Source: Nitrospiraceae bacterium
Lineage (GTDB): Bacteria > Nitrospirota > Nitrospiria > Nitrospirales > Nitrospiraceae
Direction of reading: 5' to 3'
Assembly (NCBI GenBank): GCA_011391455.1
Contig: JAABQN010000020.1
Span: 1-16,333, forward strand
DNA: 16,333 nucleotides
In this document: in pieces, positions 7,441 through 13,668 of the stretch
Position numbering within the stretch: the stretch's first letter is position 1
How the letters are laid out: every line of letters begins with the position of its first letter
Translations under genes and position numbers: made by a program
The notes under the pieces: model-generated
Databases searched by the model: none
The model's input: only the letters and a program-made list of their open reading frames with translations
What the model was told of the DNA's origin: nothing

Positions 7441-8799
7441 TCAGGAGGGCTGGGGCTCTGTGGGAGTCGTGACGTCGGATTGGGATTGAAGCGCGGCCTG
7501 TTCCGTCGCGGGTGTGACACGCCCGACATCAAGGAGGATGGCGACGAGCATGTCGCTCAGGACGTTCACGCCGGAGCGGGCTCGGGCGATGATCCAATCC
7601 ACCGTCATGATGAGTGGAATGGCTGCACCGATGACATGAGGCGGCAAGCCAGCGGCTGAGAGGACGAGCGGCAACACGATCATCCCGGCTTCCGGAATGC
7701 CGGCCACGCCGGCCCCCGCAATCATTGACGCAACGACGATCAACACCTGACTGCCCATCGAGAGGTCGTAGCCCAGCGCTTGCGCAAGAAAGAGCGCGGC
7801 CATTGCTTCATAGAGGGTGATGCCGTCGTTGTTGAGGTTCGTGCCGACACAGGCCGCGAGGCGCGCCGATTGAGGCGAGACCTGCATGCGATCGAGGCAC
7901 TGGAGGGTGACTGGCACGGCGGCGAGACTGCTGTTGCACGATATGCCGGTCATGATCGCGTCGGCCCCCTGTCCGATGTAGACCTTCGGCGACTTCTTCC
8001 CTATCAGCCAGGCGACGAGCGGGTAGTAACCGAGGGCATGGATGGCGAGTCCCACGAGCATGGTGACGAGGAAGATCCAGAGGACGACGAAGACGCCAAT
8101 GCCCGCCTTGCCGACGACCTGGGCGACGACGCCGAAGACGGCGAGCGGCACTGCAAGGATGATCCATCCGAGCATTTGTACGAGCCACGAATAAATGCGC
8201 TCAATGACTCGCACGAGGGTATGAACGACTCCACGACCCTGATTTGCATTGCCATGCAGGCGGCGAAGCGTGGCACCGATGCACAGGGCGAGGAGGACGA
8301 CTCCGATGATGTTGCCGCTCGAAAACGGCGCCATGATGGTGCGGGGAATATAGGACGCGAGGTATTCGATCGGACTCTGCGTCCCGGTCTGCACTGTTGC
8401 AGCGGCGCCCGCCGATGGCTTAGGGCTTGGCACGACGTTTAGCAATTCGTCGACGTGGCCGTACCAGGTTAGGCCCGGCTGCCAGGTATTCATGATCACG
8501 AGACCGATCGTCATGGCCACGGAGACGTTGATGAGACAGATGAGGAGCAGCTTGGTCCCCTGACGTAGCGGGAGGCTGGTGCGGATGAGCGCATCGAGGA
8601 TCGCAAAGAAGATGAGCGGGATGGCGAGGGTCTTCAACAGCGTGACGAGCAGCAGACCGAGCCAGCCCAAATGCTCGTTCTTTAAGCCGCCCAGATAGGG
8701 CTCTTGACCAAAGACCACTCCCAGCACCGCGCCACAAGCCACAGCGATGAGCACTTGTGTGTAGAGCGGCAGCGGGATCAAGCGTGGTGTGGCCTGCAT
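7441..8799 (-). CDS. Dicarboxylate/amino acid:cation symporter (DAACS family)
   Basis: 452 residues with the GltPh/DctA fold. HP1 reads ITGISCNSSLAAVPVTLQ at about 282-300; TM7 carries NLNNDGITLY (321-330, matching the NMDGT motif); HP2 carries AGIPEAG (366-372); TM8 reads TVDWIIARARSGVNVLSD (399-416). By alignment to GltPh, D401, R408, N412 and D416 match D390, R397, N401 and D405. A405 replaces D394, which contacts the substrate amino group, and I327 replaces T314. Loss of D394 also occurs in DctA-type carriers, so a C4-dicarboxylate or other non-amino acid substrate is more likely than glutamate or aspartate. The ATG has only a weak ribosome binding site. The gene sits alone, convergent with the metallopeptidase gene. 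Confidence 0.9.
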   Translation of the reverse strand: MQATPRLIPLPLYTQVLIAVACGAVLGVVFGQEPYLGGLKNEHLGWLGLLLVTLLKTLAIPLIFFAILDALIRTSLPLRQGTKLLLICLINVSVAMTIGLVIMNTWQPGLTWYGHVDELLNVVPSPKPSAGAAATVQTGTQSPIEYLASYIPRTIMAPFSSGNIIGVVLLALCIGATLRRLHGNANQGRGVVHTLVRVIERIYSWLVQMLGWIILAVPLAVFGVVAQVVGKAGIGVFVVLWIFLVTMLVGLAIHALGYYPLVAWLIGKKSPKVYIGQGADAIMTGISCNSSLAAVPVTLQCLDRMQVSPQSARLAACVGTNLNNDGITLYEAMAALFLAQALGYDLSMGSQVLIVVASMIAGAGVAGIPEAGMIVLPLVLSAAGLPPHVIGAAIPLIMTVDWIIARARSGVNVLSDMLVAILLDVGRVTPATEQAALQSQSDVTTPTEPQPS

Positions 8800-8908
8800 A
8801 TGGATCTTCTAGCCTGGACTATTCATAAATGATAACAATCGACGGCTACAGGAGGGGTGTATCCGTTTGCCCTGATAGCTAGGCGAACGGCACGAACGAA
8901 GCGAGGTT

Positions 8909-8984
<76 letters not shown>

Positions 8985-9038
8985 ACCGGGTATGTATGTG
9001 GCGGATATTTTGTGTGGCTCTGTCCCTTGCTTGTTTGC

Positions 9039-9115
9039 TGGTGCGCCTGACAGGATTTGAACCTGTGGCCCTCAGCTCCGGAGGCTGATGCTCTATCCAG
9101 CTGAGCTACAGGCGC
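9039..9115 (-). tRNA. tRNA-Arg (CCG)
   Basis: On the minus strand it starts GCGCCTG, has the D-arm TAGCTCAGCTGGATAGAGC, an anticodon stem TCAGC/GCTGA with loop CTCCGGA (anticodon CCG, codon CGG), and the T-arm GGTTCAAATCC. The acceptor closes with CAGGCGC, discriminator A and encoded CCA at 9039-9041. The 77-nt cloverleaf is complete. Its promoter should lie in 9116-9190, but no strong -35/-10 pair is evident there. Confidence 0.97.
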
Positions 9116-9190
9116 TCCCGCAACCAAGGGGGGTGACAGTAGCATAGGATTTTGGCCTCTGTCTAGCCTCACAGGATGTTGGAAAAGACT

Positions 9191-9284
9191 GTCAGTCTGT
9201 CTTGTTCATTTGGTCTATCTCGTCTATCTGGTTTAACTCAATACACGAGACAGACTGAATAGACCAGACAGACCAGACAAACCG
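9191..9284. repeat. Nonamer inverted-repeat hairpin B
   Basis: The left arm (9191-9239) contains GTCTGTCTT, GTTCATTTG, GTCTATCTC and GTCTATCTG in exact 9-nt register. The right arm (about 9245-9284) is the same unit inverted. It ends 8 nt from the stop of the YkgJ-like gene on the minus strand and separates it from tRNA-Arg, so a terminator or 3'-end role for the YkgJ transcript fits. Confidence 0.82.
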
Positions 9285-9291
9285 GGTTTGT

Positions 9292-9906
9292 CTAAGTTTC
9301 GCGGCGTATGAACCCGTAAGGCAGGAATACTTCTTCTCCTGTCGTTCCGGTGTTTTGGCGAAGCGCGTCCAGGGTTGCTGCTTCCTCCTGTGCCAGGCGA
9401 TCTTCTTCCTTTCGGAATGAGGAGGGGAGCCGCAGGATCGGGATGAAGGTTTGGACTTGGCAGGCGCCATGGGCCAGGCCGTGATCTTCTGTCGGGATGC
9501 CCATCGATCGGCAGGCCAGGGGACGGTGATCGTAGACGCTACAGCGTCCATCTGTTTCGAGCGCCGGACAGGGATGCTGGTGAAACTCTGTGACCAACCG
9601 GTCGATATCCTGATCGGCCCAATGGTCGAGCAGATGAGTGCGGGACAGTTGCGGGAAGGAGGCTTCCATCGCCGCGGTCTGTTCGATGGCGCGCTGTTCG
9701 ATGCGATGGCGGTGATCCGGCGAAAGGCCGGCGAGTCCCTCTTGGAGGGTCTGGACGTCGAGGAGGGTGATGGGAAAGGGGCCGATGCAACAGCTGGTGC
9801 AGCCGAGTTTGCAGGGAACTTCACCCAACAGGGCGGCGGTGGCCCGCTGGAACCAGTGGTCGGTTTTTTGATAAAGCGGAGGAGGGTTGGAGGGAGTTCC
9901 TGCCAC
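9292..9906 (-). CDS. YkgJ family cysteine cluster protein
   Basis: 204 residues. The N-terminal PCKLGCTSCC motif (C32, C36, C39, C40) and the later HPCPALETDGRCSVYDHRP plus LACRSMG (C113, C122, C132) are the Cys pattern of the YkgJ/CxxCxxCC family, predicted to bind zinc or an Fe-S cluster. The biochemical role of the family is unknown. There are no membrane segments. The start is a GTG at 9906 only 6 nt after the TGA of the gene upstream, with no separate ribosome binding site, which suggests translational coupling. The C-terminal 50 residues are charged and carry no Cys. Confidence 0.88.
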   Translation of the reverse strand: MAGTPSNPPPLYQKTDHWFQRATAALLGEVPCKLGCTSCCIGPFPITLLDVQTLQEGLAGLSPDHRHRIEQRAIEQTAAMEASFPQLSRTHLLDHWADQDIDRLVTEFHQHPCPALETDGRCSVYDHRPLACRSMGIPTEDHGLAHGACQVQTFIPILRLPSSFRKEEDRLAQEEAATLDALRQNTGTTGEEVFLPYGFIRRET

Positions 9907-9912
9907 GGCGGC

Positions 9913-10470
9913 TCATTCTATTTTGACGGAAAGATCGACGATGAGATCGCCTTTGGGCGAGTAGAAGCCCTGGTTGTCGATCTGGACGATCCCGTTGCAC
10001 TGTTCCTGGTAGAACTCCAAGATCCATCCGTTGAAATCATAACCTTCATCGGTCATATCATTCTGGGCGAACCGGGTCGTGAGCACAAACCGCGAGCGTT
10101 CCACAAACGCACGCACGAGTCCTGCTTCGAAGTCGTCGTTAGCGGAGAGGAGGGTTAAGAACAGCTTCTTCTCTTTGTCGAACTCATCCTGATAGGTGCC
10201 TCGATCCCTGGCGCACACGACCTGAATCGGTTTTCGGTTGCGATCGTATCCGAGTGTCACCTGGACCCAGGCCCATTCATCCAACATGCTGTCGTCCATG
10301 TTCGGCGGAGTGATCGGAGTCTGACCGCGTGACTTGAGAAATTCTATGAGCAGGCGGATGGGGGGAGAGTTTTCCTTCTGACAAAACACGCGAGAATACT
10401 GGGGTTGTTCTGCCTCTGCATCGTCGGACGGTTGGGCGGTTGATGGCAGAATCGGGAGTTCTTTTGCCAT
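9913..10470 (-). CDS. Conserved-looking hypothetical protein
   Basis: 185 residues from the ATG at 10470. The frame extends to a TTG at 10494, but that has no ribosome binding site, whereas the ATG has a weak GAG about 9 nt upstream. The N-terminal 40 residues are acidic and Pro/Gln-rich and probably disordered. The rest looks like a mixed alpha/beta domain (WAWVQVTLGYDRNRKPIQVV, then FEAGLVRAFVERSRFVLTTRF, then GIVQIDNQGFYSPKGDLIVDLSVKI). No family or catalytic motif is recognised and there is no signal peptide. It is the first gene of a two-gene minus-strand unit with the YkgJ-like protein, whose GTG follows its stop by 6 nt, so a shared function is likely. Confidence 0.75.
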   Translation of the reverse strand: MAKELPILPSTAQPSDDAEAEQPQYSRVFCQKENSPPIRLLIEFLKSRGQTPITPPNMDDSMLDEWAWVQVTLGYDRNRKPIQVVCARDRGTYQDEFDKEKKLFLTLLSANDDFEAGLVRAFVERSRFVLTTRFAQNDMTDEGYDFNGWILEFYQEQCNGIVQIDNQGFYSPKGDLIVDLSVKIE

Positions 10471-10600
10471 GCTAGCGACTCTAAGGTACGGCAATAATGG
10501 TTCAGAAATATGCTGGACAACGGTACTCTACGACGGTTGGTCTTGAAACTGCAAGAAGGCAGTGAAGGCTTTTCCCTACGCCTGGCTTGTGTTTTTCTGG

Positions 10601-10629
10601 TTGACAGCCACCGGGCGGTTGGATAGACT
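10601..10629 (+). promoter_or_regulatory. Sigma-70-type promoter of the HU gene
   Basis: A perfect -35 TTGACA at 10601-10606, a spacer of exactly 17 nt, and TAGACT at 10624-10629 (four of six matches to TATAAT) lie upstream of the HU-like gene. Transcription would start near 10636, giving a leader of about 120 nt. That leader contains a short repeat around TTCATGAA and TTCATTGAG at 10671-10690. No other gene is seen in 10471-10758. Confidence 0.65.
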
Positions 10630-10758
10630 CCCGCAGGTTTTCGCCGCTTCCAGCGATACGACTATTCGTTCATGAATGTTCATTGAGTCTGAGCGGAGTC
10701 ACGAGGGGCGAGTTTATTACATTTCACCATCACCGTTTTTTTTAAGGAGGTTACTCGC

Positions 10759-11046
10759 ATGGCTAAATCAATGACCAAGTCGCAGATTGCCGATTATCTG
10801 GCCCAGAAGACCGGGCTGACCAAGAAGGCATCCGTCCAGCTCATGGACGACTTTGCCGCCTTGGCCTACAAGGAAGCGAAGAACGTGTTTGTGATTCCTG
10901 GGCTCGGGAAGCTGGTATTGGCAAACCGCAAGGCCCGCATGGGACGGAACCCACAGACCGGTGAGGCCATCAAGATCCCAGCCAAGCGTGTGCTCAAGTT
11001 CCGCGTGGCCAAAGCCGCCAAGGACGCGATCCTCGGAAAGAAGTAA
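10759..11046 (+). CDS. HU family DNA-binding protein
   Basis: 95 residues, the usual HU/IHF length. The N-terminal helical half (MTKSQIADYLAQKTGLTKKASVQLMDDF) is followed by the beta saddle (FVIPGLGKLVLANRKA). The DNA-intercalating arm reads RMGRNPQTGEAIKIPAK, with the conserved RNP at 63-65, and the C-terminal helix is AKAAKDAILGKK. It dimerises and bends DNA as part of the nucleoid. Slightly degenerate positions relative to E. coli HU (LVLANRKAR in place of FxxxxRAAR) suggest one of several paralogues. A strong AAGGAGG at 10744-10750 lies 8 nt before the ATG. The gene is monocistronic, with its own promoter (10601) and terminator (11083). Confidence 0.95.
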   Translation: MAKSMTKSQIADYLAQKTGLTKKASVQLMDDFAALAYKEAKNVFVIPGLGKLVLANRKARMGRNPQTGEAIKIPAKRVLKFRVAKAAKDAILGKK

Positions 11047-11082
11047 GCAGCGGTCTCAATCACGCCGCGTGCAGAACGAGTG

Positions 11083-11124
11083 ACAGGGCCGGTTCCCCGA
11101 GCGGGGCACCGGCCCTGTACTTTT
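11083..11124 (+). terminator. Rho-independent terminator after the HU gene
   Basis: The arms ACAGGGCCGGT (11083-11093) and ACCGGCCCTGT (11108-11118) are perfectly complementary. A CCCC/GGGG inner stem closes on a GAGC loop, with one T/C mismatch between the two stems. The short T-run ACTTTT follows at 11119-11124. It lies 37 nt after the HU stop. Confidence 0.88.
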
Positions 11125-11127
11125 CTG

Positions 11128-11253
11128 GCAGGATGCTGAAAAAGTCCGCCAGCATCGTTCTCGCGTCGCTCAGATCCTCAACGTACCCCAGAGTGTACGC
11201 CTCCGGTCTTCGCTCGCTGCGGCCTTGCTGAACGGCCTTTTTGAGCATCCTGC
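11128..11253. repeat. 126-bp palindromic repeat element (MITE/REP-like)
   Basis: The ends are terminal inverted repeats: 11128-11154 and 11226-11253 both read GCAGGATGCT inward, then AAAAAG and a CCG...AGCA core, about 23 of 27 positions matching with one indel. The interior has GTAC-containing half-sites (AACGTACC and GTGTACGCC) and CGCTCGCTGCGG. It encodes nothing, and no target-site duplication is obvious (flanks TTTTCTG and GTACTGT). From memory, close relatives of this sequence occur many times between genes in Nitrospira genomes; that was not checked here. It abuts the HU terminator. Confidence 0.75.
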
Positions 11254-11334
11254 GTACTGTGGCATCAGAGGTATTCAGTGAGATTTCAGCGGTGTGTTTT
11301 GTCTAAACGGAGCTTCCGAAATCTGCTAGCCTCG

Positions 11335-11607
11335 TTACATCGAGGGGCCTAACCCCGTTCCACCCATGCCGTCGTGCCCCACCAGCCTGATCGCGTCGCC
11401 GTCCTGAACCAGCGAGTCCTCGCTGGCGATTTTCTTATTGATGGTCACCAGCACTTTCTTCTCGCGAATGAGTTGGAGGAGATGGCGCAATTGAATGCCC
11501 TGCCGCTGGATCACCTGGCGGACGGACATGGGGGAGGGAATTTCACAGCCGAGATCCCGTTCTCCATCGGCGGTTTGAAGCTGACCCATCAGCGAAATGG
11601 TAATCAT
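11335..11607 (-). CDS. MoaD/ThiS-like beta-grasp protein
   Basis: 90 residues. The pattern fits the ubiquitin-like fold of MoaD/ThiS sulfur carriers: ITISLMGQL strand, a central helix (SVRQVIQRQGIQLRHLLQLI), then VLVTINKKIASEDSLVQDGDAIRLVGH, which matches the family's VNG...L.DGDEV stretch. In sulfur carriers the protein ends in Gly-Gly, the adenylation and thiocarboxylation site. Here the only Gly-Gly (G82-G83) is followed by seven more residues, TGLGPSM, so activation would need C-terminal trimming; otherwise the protein is not a carrier. AGGAG about 9 nt before the ATG supports the start. No E1-like, molybdopterin or thiamine gene is nearby. It is divergent from 11779. Confidence 0.78.
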   Translation of the reverse strand: MITISLMGQLQTADGERDLGCEIPSPMSVRQVIQRQGIQLRHLLQLIREKKVLVTINKKIASEDSLVQDGDAIRLVGHDGMGGTGLGPSM

Positions 11608-11634
11608 AGTCGGACACTCCTGATTGAATGAAGC

Positions 11635-11715
11635 AGGTTGAGGTCAAGGTTAAGGTTGAGCAAGGATCTGATTTTCCTCATCTCACCCTTAGCCTTAGCC
11701 TTAACCTGAACCTTT
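11635..11715. repeat. Hexamer inverted-repeat element H between divergent genes
   Basis: The left arm (11635-11664) is built from AGGTTR hexamers (AGGTTG, AGGTCA, AGGTTA, AGGTTG). The right arm (11682-11715) is the same kind of unit inverted (CCTTAGCCTTAGCCTTAACCTGAACCTT), separated by about 17 nt. It lies between the divergent MoaD-like gene and the 11779 gene, near their 5' ends, so it cannot simply be a terminator of either. Confidence 0.8.
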
Positions 11716-11778
11716 TCTCTACCGCTGGGGCCCTTCACCCGTTGACTCCGTGCCGGTCGCCATCGATAATGCTCGGCC

Positions 11779-12186
11779 ATGCCGTCGCTTGATATCCAGA
11801 ATTCCGGAATGCCGGATTTGCAATTCGTCCTGTTCGTGTCGGCCCTCTGCACGGCCGATCTTTCGACGTGCAATGTTTCGCCGGAACTCCGAGCCACTAT
11901 TTTCGACCGTTGTTGGGCGCTCACCCATACCGAGGCGCCGCCGACCGATCCCAAGGAACGCGTGCTCGATCTTCGCGAAGGCACGGAGTTAACGCTGGAA
12001 GCCTGCTTATCGACGATTCGCTCGCTACTGGCAGACGCCGGCATTCGCGCCCTCACCTGGGACCATCCGGTGAGCGAGCCGACCCACCGGAGCACACCGG
12101 AAGCGAAGCCGTTGATCGACAGGCTTGGGCAATTGTACCCCGAACCTCCTGAGATCGTCGATCCCGAAAGCCCGGCAGCGGGTTAA
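11779..12186 (+). CDS. Hypothetical protein
   Basis: 135 residues. Codon use (G or C at most third positions, few rare codons) favours this strand over the Arg/Ser-rich frame opposite. The first half has Cys residues (SALCTADLSTCNVSP, IFDRCWAL) and a hydrophobic FVLFVSAL segment. The second half is a helical LREGTELTLEACLSTIRSLLADAGIRALTW region, then a Pro-rich acidic tail (YPEPPEIVDPESPAAG). No family is recognised. The ribosome binding site before ATG 11779 is weak, and a downstream Met (M11) is an alternative start. It precedes rfbC by 130 nt, the gap being filled by hairpin C. Confidence 0.6.
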   Translation: MPSLDIQNSGMPDLQFVLFVSALCTADLSTCNVSPELRATIFDRCWALTHTEAPPTDPKERVLDLREGTELTLEACLSTIRSLLADAGIRALTWDHPVSEPTHRSTPEAKPLIDRLGQLYPEPPEIVDPESPAAG

Positions 12187-12191
12187 ATCTG

Positions 12192-12304
12192 GTCTATTCG
12201 GTTTACCTGGTCTATTTCGTCTATCTGGTTCAACCAAGCAACGAGACAGACGACATAACCCAGAGACCAGACAGACCAGATAAACCGGACAGACCAGACA
12301 GACT
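12192..12304. repeat. Nonamer inverted-repeat hairpin C
   Basis: The left arm (12192-12234) reads GTCTATTCG, GTTTACCTG, GTCTATTTC, GTCTATCTG in 9-nt register. The longer right arm (12241-12304) has about six inverted units. The loop is only about 6 nt. It begins 5 nt after the stop of the preceding gene and ends 12 nt before the rfbC ATG, leaving little room for a separate ribosome binding site. Confidence 0.85.
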
Positions 12305-12316
12305 AGAGATACCAGC

Positions 12317-12877
12317 ATGCGGGTCACAAAAACCGATATCCCAGGCGTCGTGCTGATTGAACCGCATGTCTTCCGCGATCCCCGTGGGCTCTTTCTTGAG
12401 ACCTACCATGCAAGCCGGTACACGGATGCCGGCATTCCAGGCCCCTTCGTGCAGGATAACTGTTCAGAGTCTTTGCGGGGGACATTGCGCGGGCTCCACT
12501 ATCAAGAGCCGCATGCCCAGGGGAAGCTGGTGATGGTGACCGACGGGGCCGTCTACGATGTCGTGGTGGATATCCGAAAGGGGTCACCGAGCTTTGGCCG
12601 GTGGTATGGAGCCGAGCTCTCGGCGGAGAATCGGCGCCAAGTCTATGTGCCGCCCGGCTGTGCGCATGGCTTCTGCGTGACCAGCGATCGCGCGTCGTTT
12701 TTGTATAAGTGTACGGACTATTATGCGCCGGGCGACGAACGCGGCATCCTGTGGAACGATCCGGCCCTTGCCATTCCCTGGCCGATTGCGACACCCATTT
12801 TGTCCGCGAAGGACCGAGCATACAAGTCCTTGGCAGAGATGGAGCCGGAGTTGCCGCAGTATCGACCGGCCGGATGA
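12317..12877 (+). CDS. rfbC: dTDP-4-dehydrorhamnose 3,5-epimerase
   Basis: 186 residues, full family length, cupin fold. Family signatures are present: FVQDNCSESLRGTLRGLHYQ (catalytic base H61), K70 in AQGKLVMV, PPGCAHGF with H117, Y130 in FLYKCTDYY, and ILSAKDR with D166, the probable His partner. The enzyme epimerises dTDP-4-keto-6-deoxyglucose at C3 and C5 in the cytoplasm to make dTDP-4-keto-rhamnose, the precursor of dTDP-L-rhamnose for surface polysaccharides. The partner genes rfbA, rfbB and rfbD are not in the window, so either they are elsewhere or the gene is an isolated copy. The ribosome binding site is weak and hairpin C ends just upstream, which might affect translation. Confidence 0.95.
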   Translation: MRVTKTDIPGVVLIEPHVFRDPRGLFLETYHASRYTDAGIPGPFVQDNCSESLRGTLRGLHYQEPHAQGKLVMVTDGAVYDVVVDIRKGSPSFGRWYGAELSAENRRQVYVPPGCAHGFCVTSDRASFLYKCTDYYAPGDERGILWNDPALAIPWPIATPILSAKDRAYKSLAEMEPELPQYRPAG

Positions 12878-12884
12878 CAAAATC

Positions 12885-12972
12885 GTCTATCTGGTCTGTC
12901 TCGTCTGTCTGGTTATTGAACGGGATAAACCAGAGAGACCGAACAGACCAGATAGACCAAAGAGACCAAAGG
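12885..12972. repeat. Nonamer inverted-repeat hairpin D
   Basis: The left arm has GTCTATCTG, GTCTGTCTC, GTCTGTCTG and then GTTATTGAAC. The right arm, read on the minus strand, has GTCTCTTTG, GTCTATCTG, GTCTGTTCG and GTCTCTCTG. It begins 8 nt after the rfbC stop and ends about 100 nt before the rubrerythrin ATG, leaving space for a rubrerythrin promoter (a possible -10 TAAGAT at 13023-13028). Confidence 0.85.
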
Positions 12973-13073
12973 AGCCATTGATTCCACGAAGACCGCTATG
13001 TTATTCACCGAGGGCATAGTGATAAGATCCCAGCGGTAGTGACGGCACGATTTCTAAGCATAAGGAGGAGACG

Positions 13074-13502
13074 ATGGGGAAGACTTTAAAAGGGACCAAG
13101 AGCCACGACAATCTCAAGGGTGCATTTGCCGGGGAGTCACAGGCCAATCGGCGCTATCTCTATTTCGCCCGGCGGGCGGATATCGAGGGCTTCCCCGATA
13201 TTGGAGGCTTGTTCCGCGATACCTCCGAGGCAGAAACAGGTCATGCGTTCGGGCACCTGGATTTCTTGAAGGAAGTCGGGGATCCGGCGACCGGAGTGCC
13301 GATCGGCAATACCGAAGCCAATCTGAAGTCGGCGGTCGAAGGCGAAACCTACGAGTACACGCAGATGTACCCTGGCATGGCCAAAACGGCTCGGGACGAG
13401 GGATTCGCTGAGCTCGCTGAATGGTTCGAGACGCTCGCCAAGGCGGAGCGGTCCCATGCGAATCGCTTCACGAAGGGGCTCGAAAGCCTGAAGCAGGGCT
13501 GA
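13074..13502 (+). CDS. Rubrerythrin, ferritin-like domain only
   Basis: 142 residues. The diiron four-helix bundle is complete: E21 in FAGESQANRRYLYFA, E54 and H57 in SEAETGHA, the VEGETYEYTQMYPGMAKTARDEGF helix with further Glu ligands around 89-94, and E125 and H128 in LAKAERSHANRF. The C-terminal rubredoxin domain of classical rubrerythrin (about 45 residues with two CxxC) is absent. The protein should reduce hydrogen peroxide but needs an external electron donor. The adjoining Fe-S protein is a candidate donor by context only. AAGGAGGAG at 13062-13070 gives a strong ribosome binding site. It leads the rubrerythrin, Fe-S protein and DUF3501 run. Confidence 0.94.
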   Translation: MGKTLKGTKSHDNLKGAFAGESQANRRYLYFARRADIEGFPDIGGLFRDTSEAETGHAFGHLDFLKEVGDPATGVPIGNTEANLKSAVEGETYEYTQMYPGMAKTARDEGFAELAEWFETLAKAERSHANRFTKGLESLKQG

Positions 13503-13507
13503 GAAGT

Positions 13508-13668
13508 AGCCTTCAGCGTTCAGCCGTCAGCGATCAGTTCATCGTGCATTTGGTCTGTCTCGTTTGTTTGGTCTATCTGGTTTGTCCGTTTCAAACCAGA
13601 GAAACACAATACACCAGATGAACCGAAGAAACGTGACCAGGGTTGCGGACGGCTGATGGCTGAGAGCC
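13508..13668. repeat. Nested inverted repeat E: heptamer outer arms, nonamer inner arms
   Basis: The outer arms are built from 7-nt units ending TCAGC: CTTCAGC, GTTCAGC, CGTCAGC at 13508-13528, and the inverse at 13648-13668 (GACGGCTGATGGCTGAGAGCC). Inside, 13553-13630 is a nonamer hairpin (GTCTGTCTC, GTTTGTTTG, GTCTATCTG, then inverted units). The outer left arm begins 6 nt after the rubrerythrin stop. The outer right arm overlaps the first possible ATG (13656) of the next gene. Two unit families nested in one another is the most complex example in the window. Confidence 0.8.

Noticed and set aside
7115..7659. Short frames with GLSRLSGLFG-type or DRQDRRDR-type translations
   Set aside because: They are translations of the nonamer repeat; 9 nt is a multiple of three, so the repeat reads open in several frames.
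11060..11248. 62-residue frame within the 126-bp element
   Set aside because: It is confined to the terminator and palindromic repeat and lacks a ribosome binding site.
11604..12095. 163-residue minus-strand frame opposite the 11779 gene
   Set aside because: Its C-terminal end is translated repeat H and the rest is Ser/Arg-rich; the plus-strand frame has better third-position composition.
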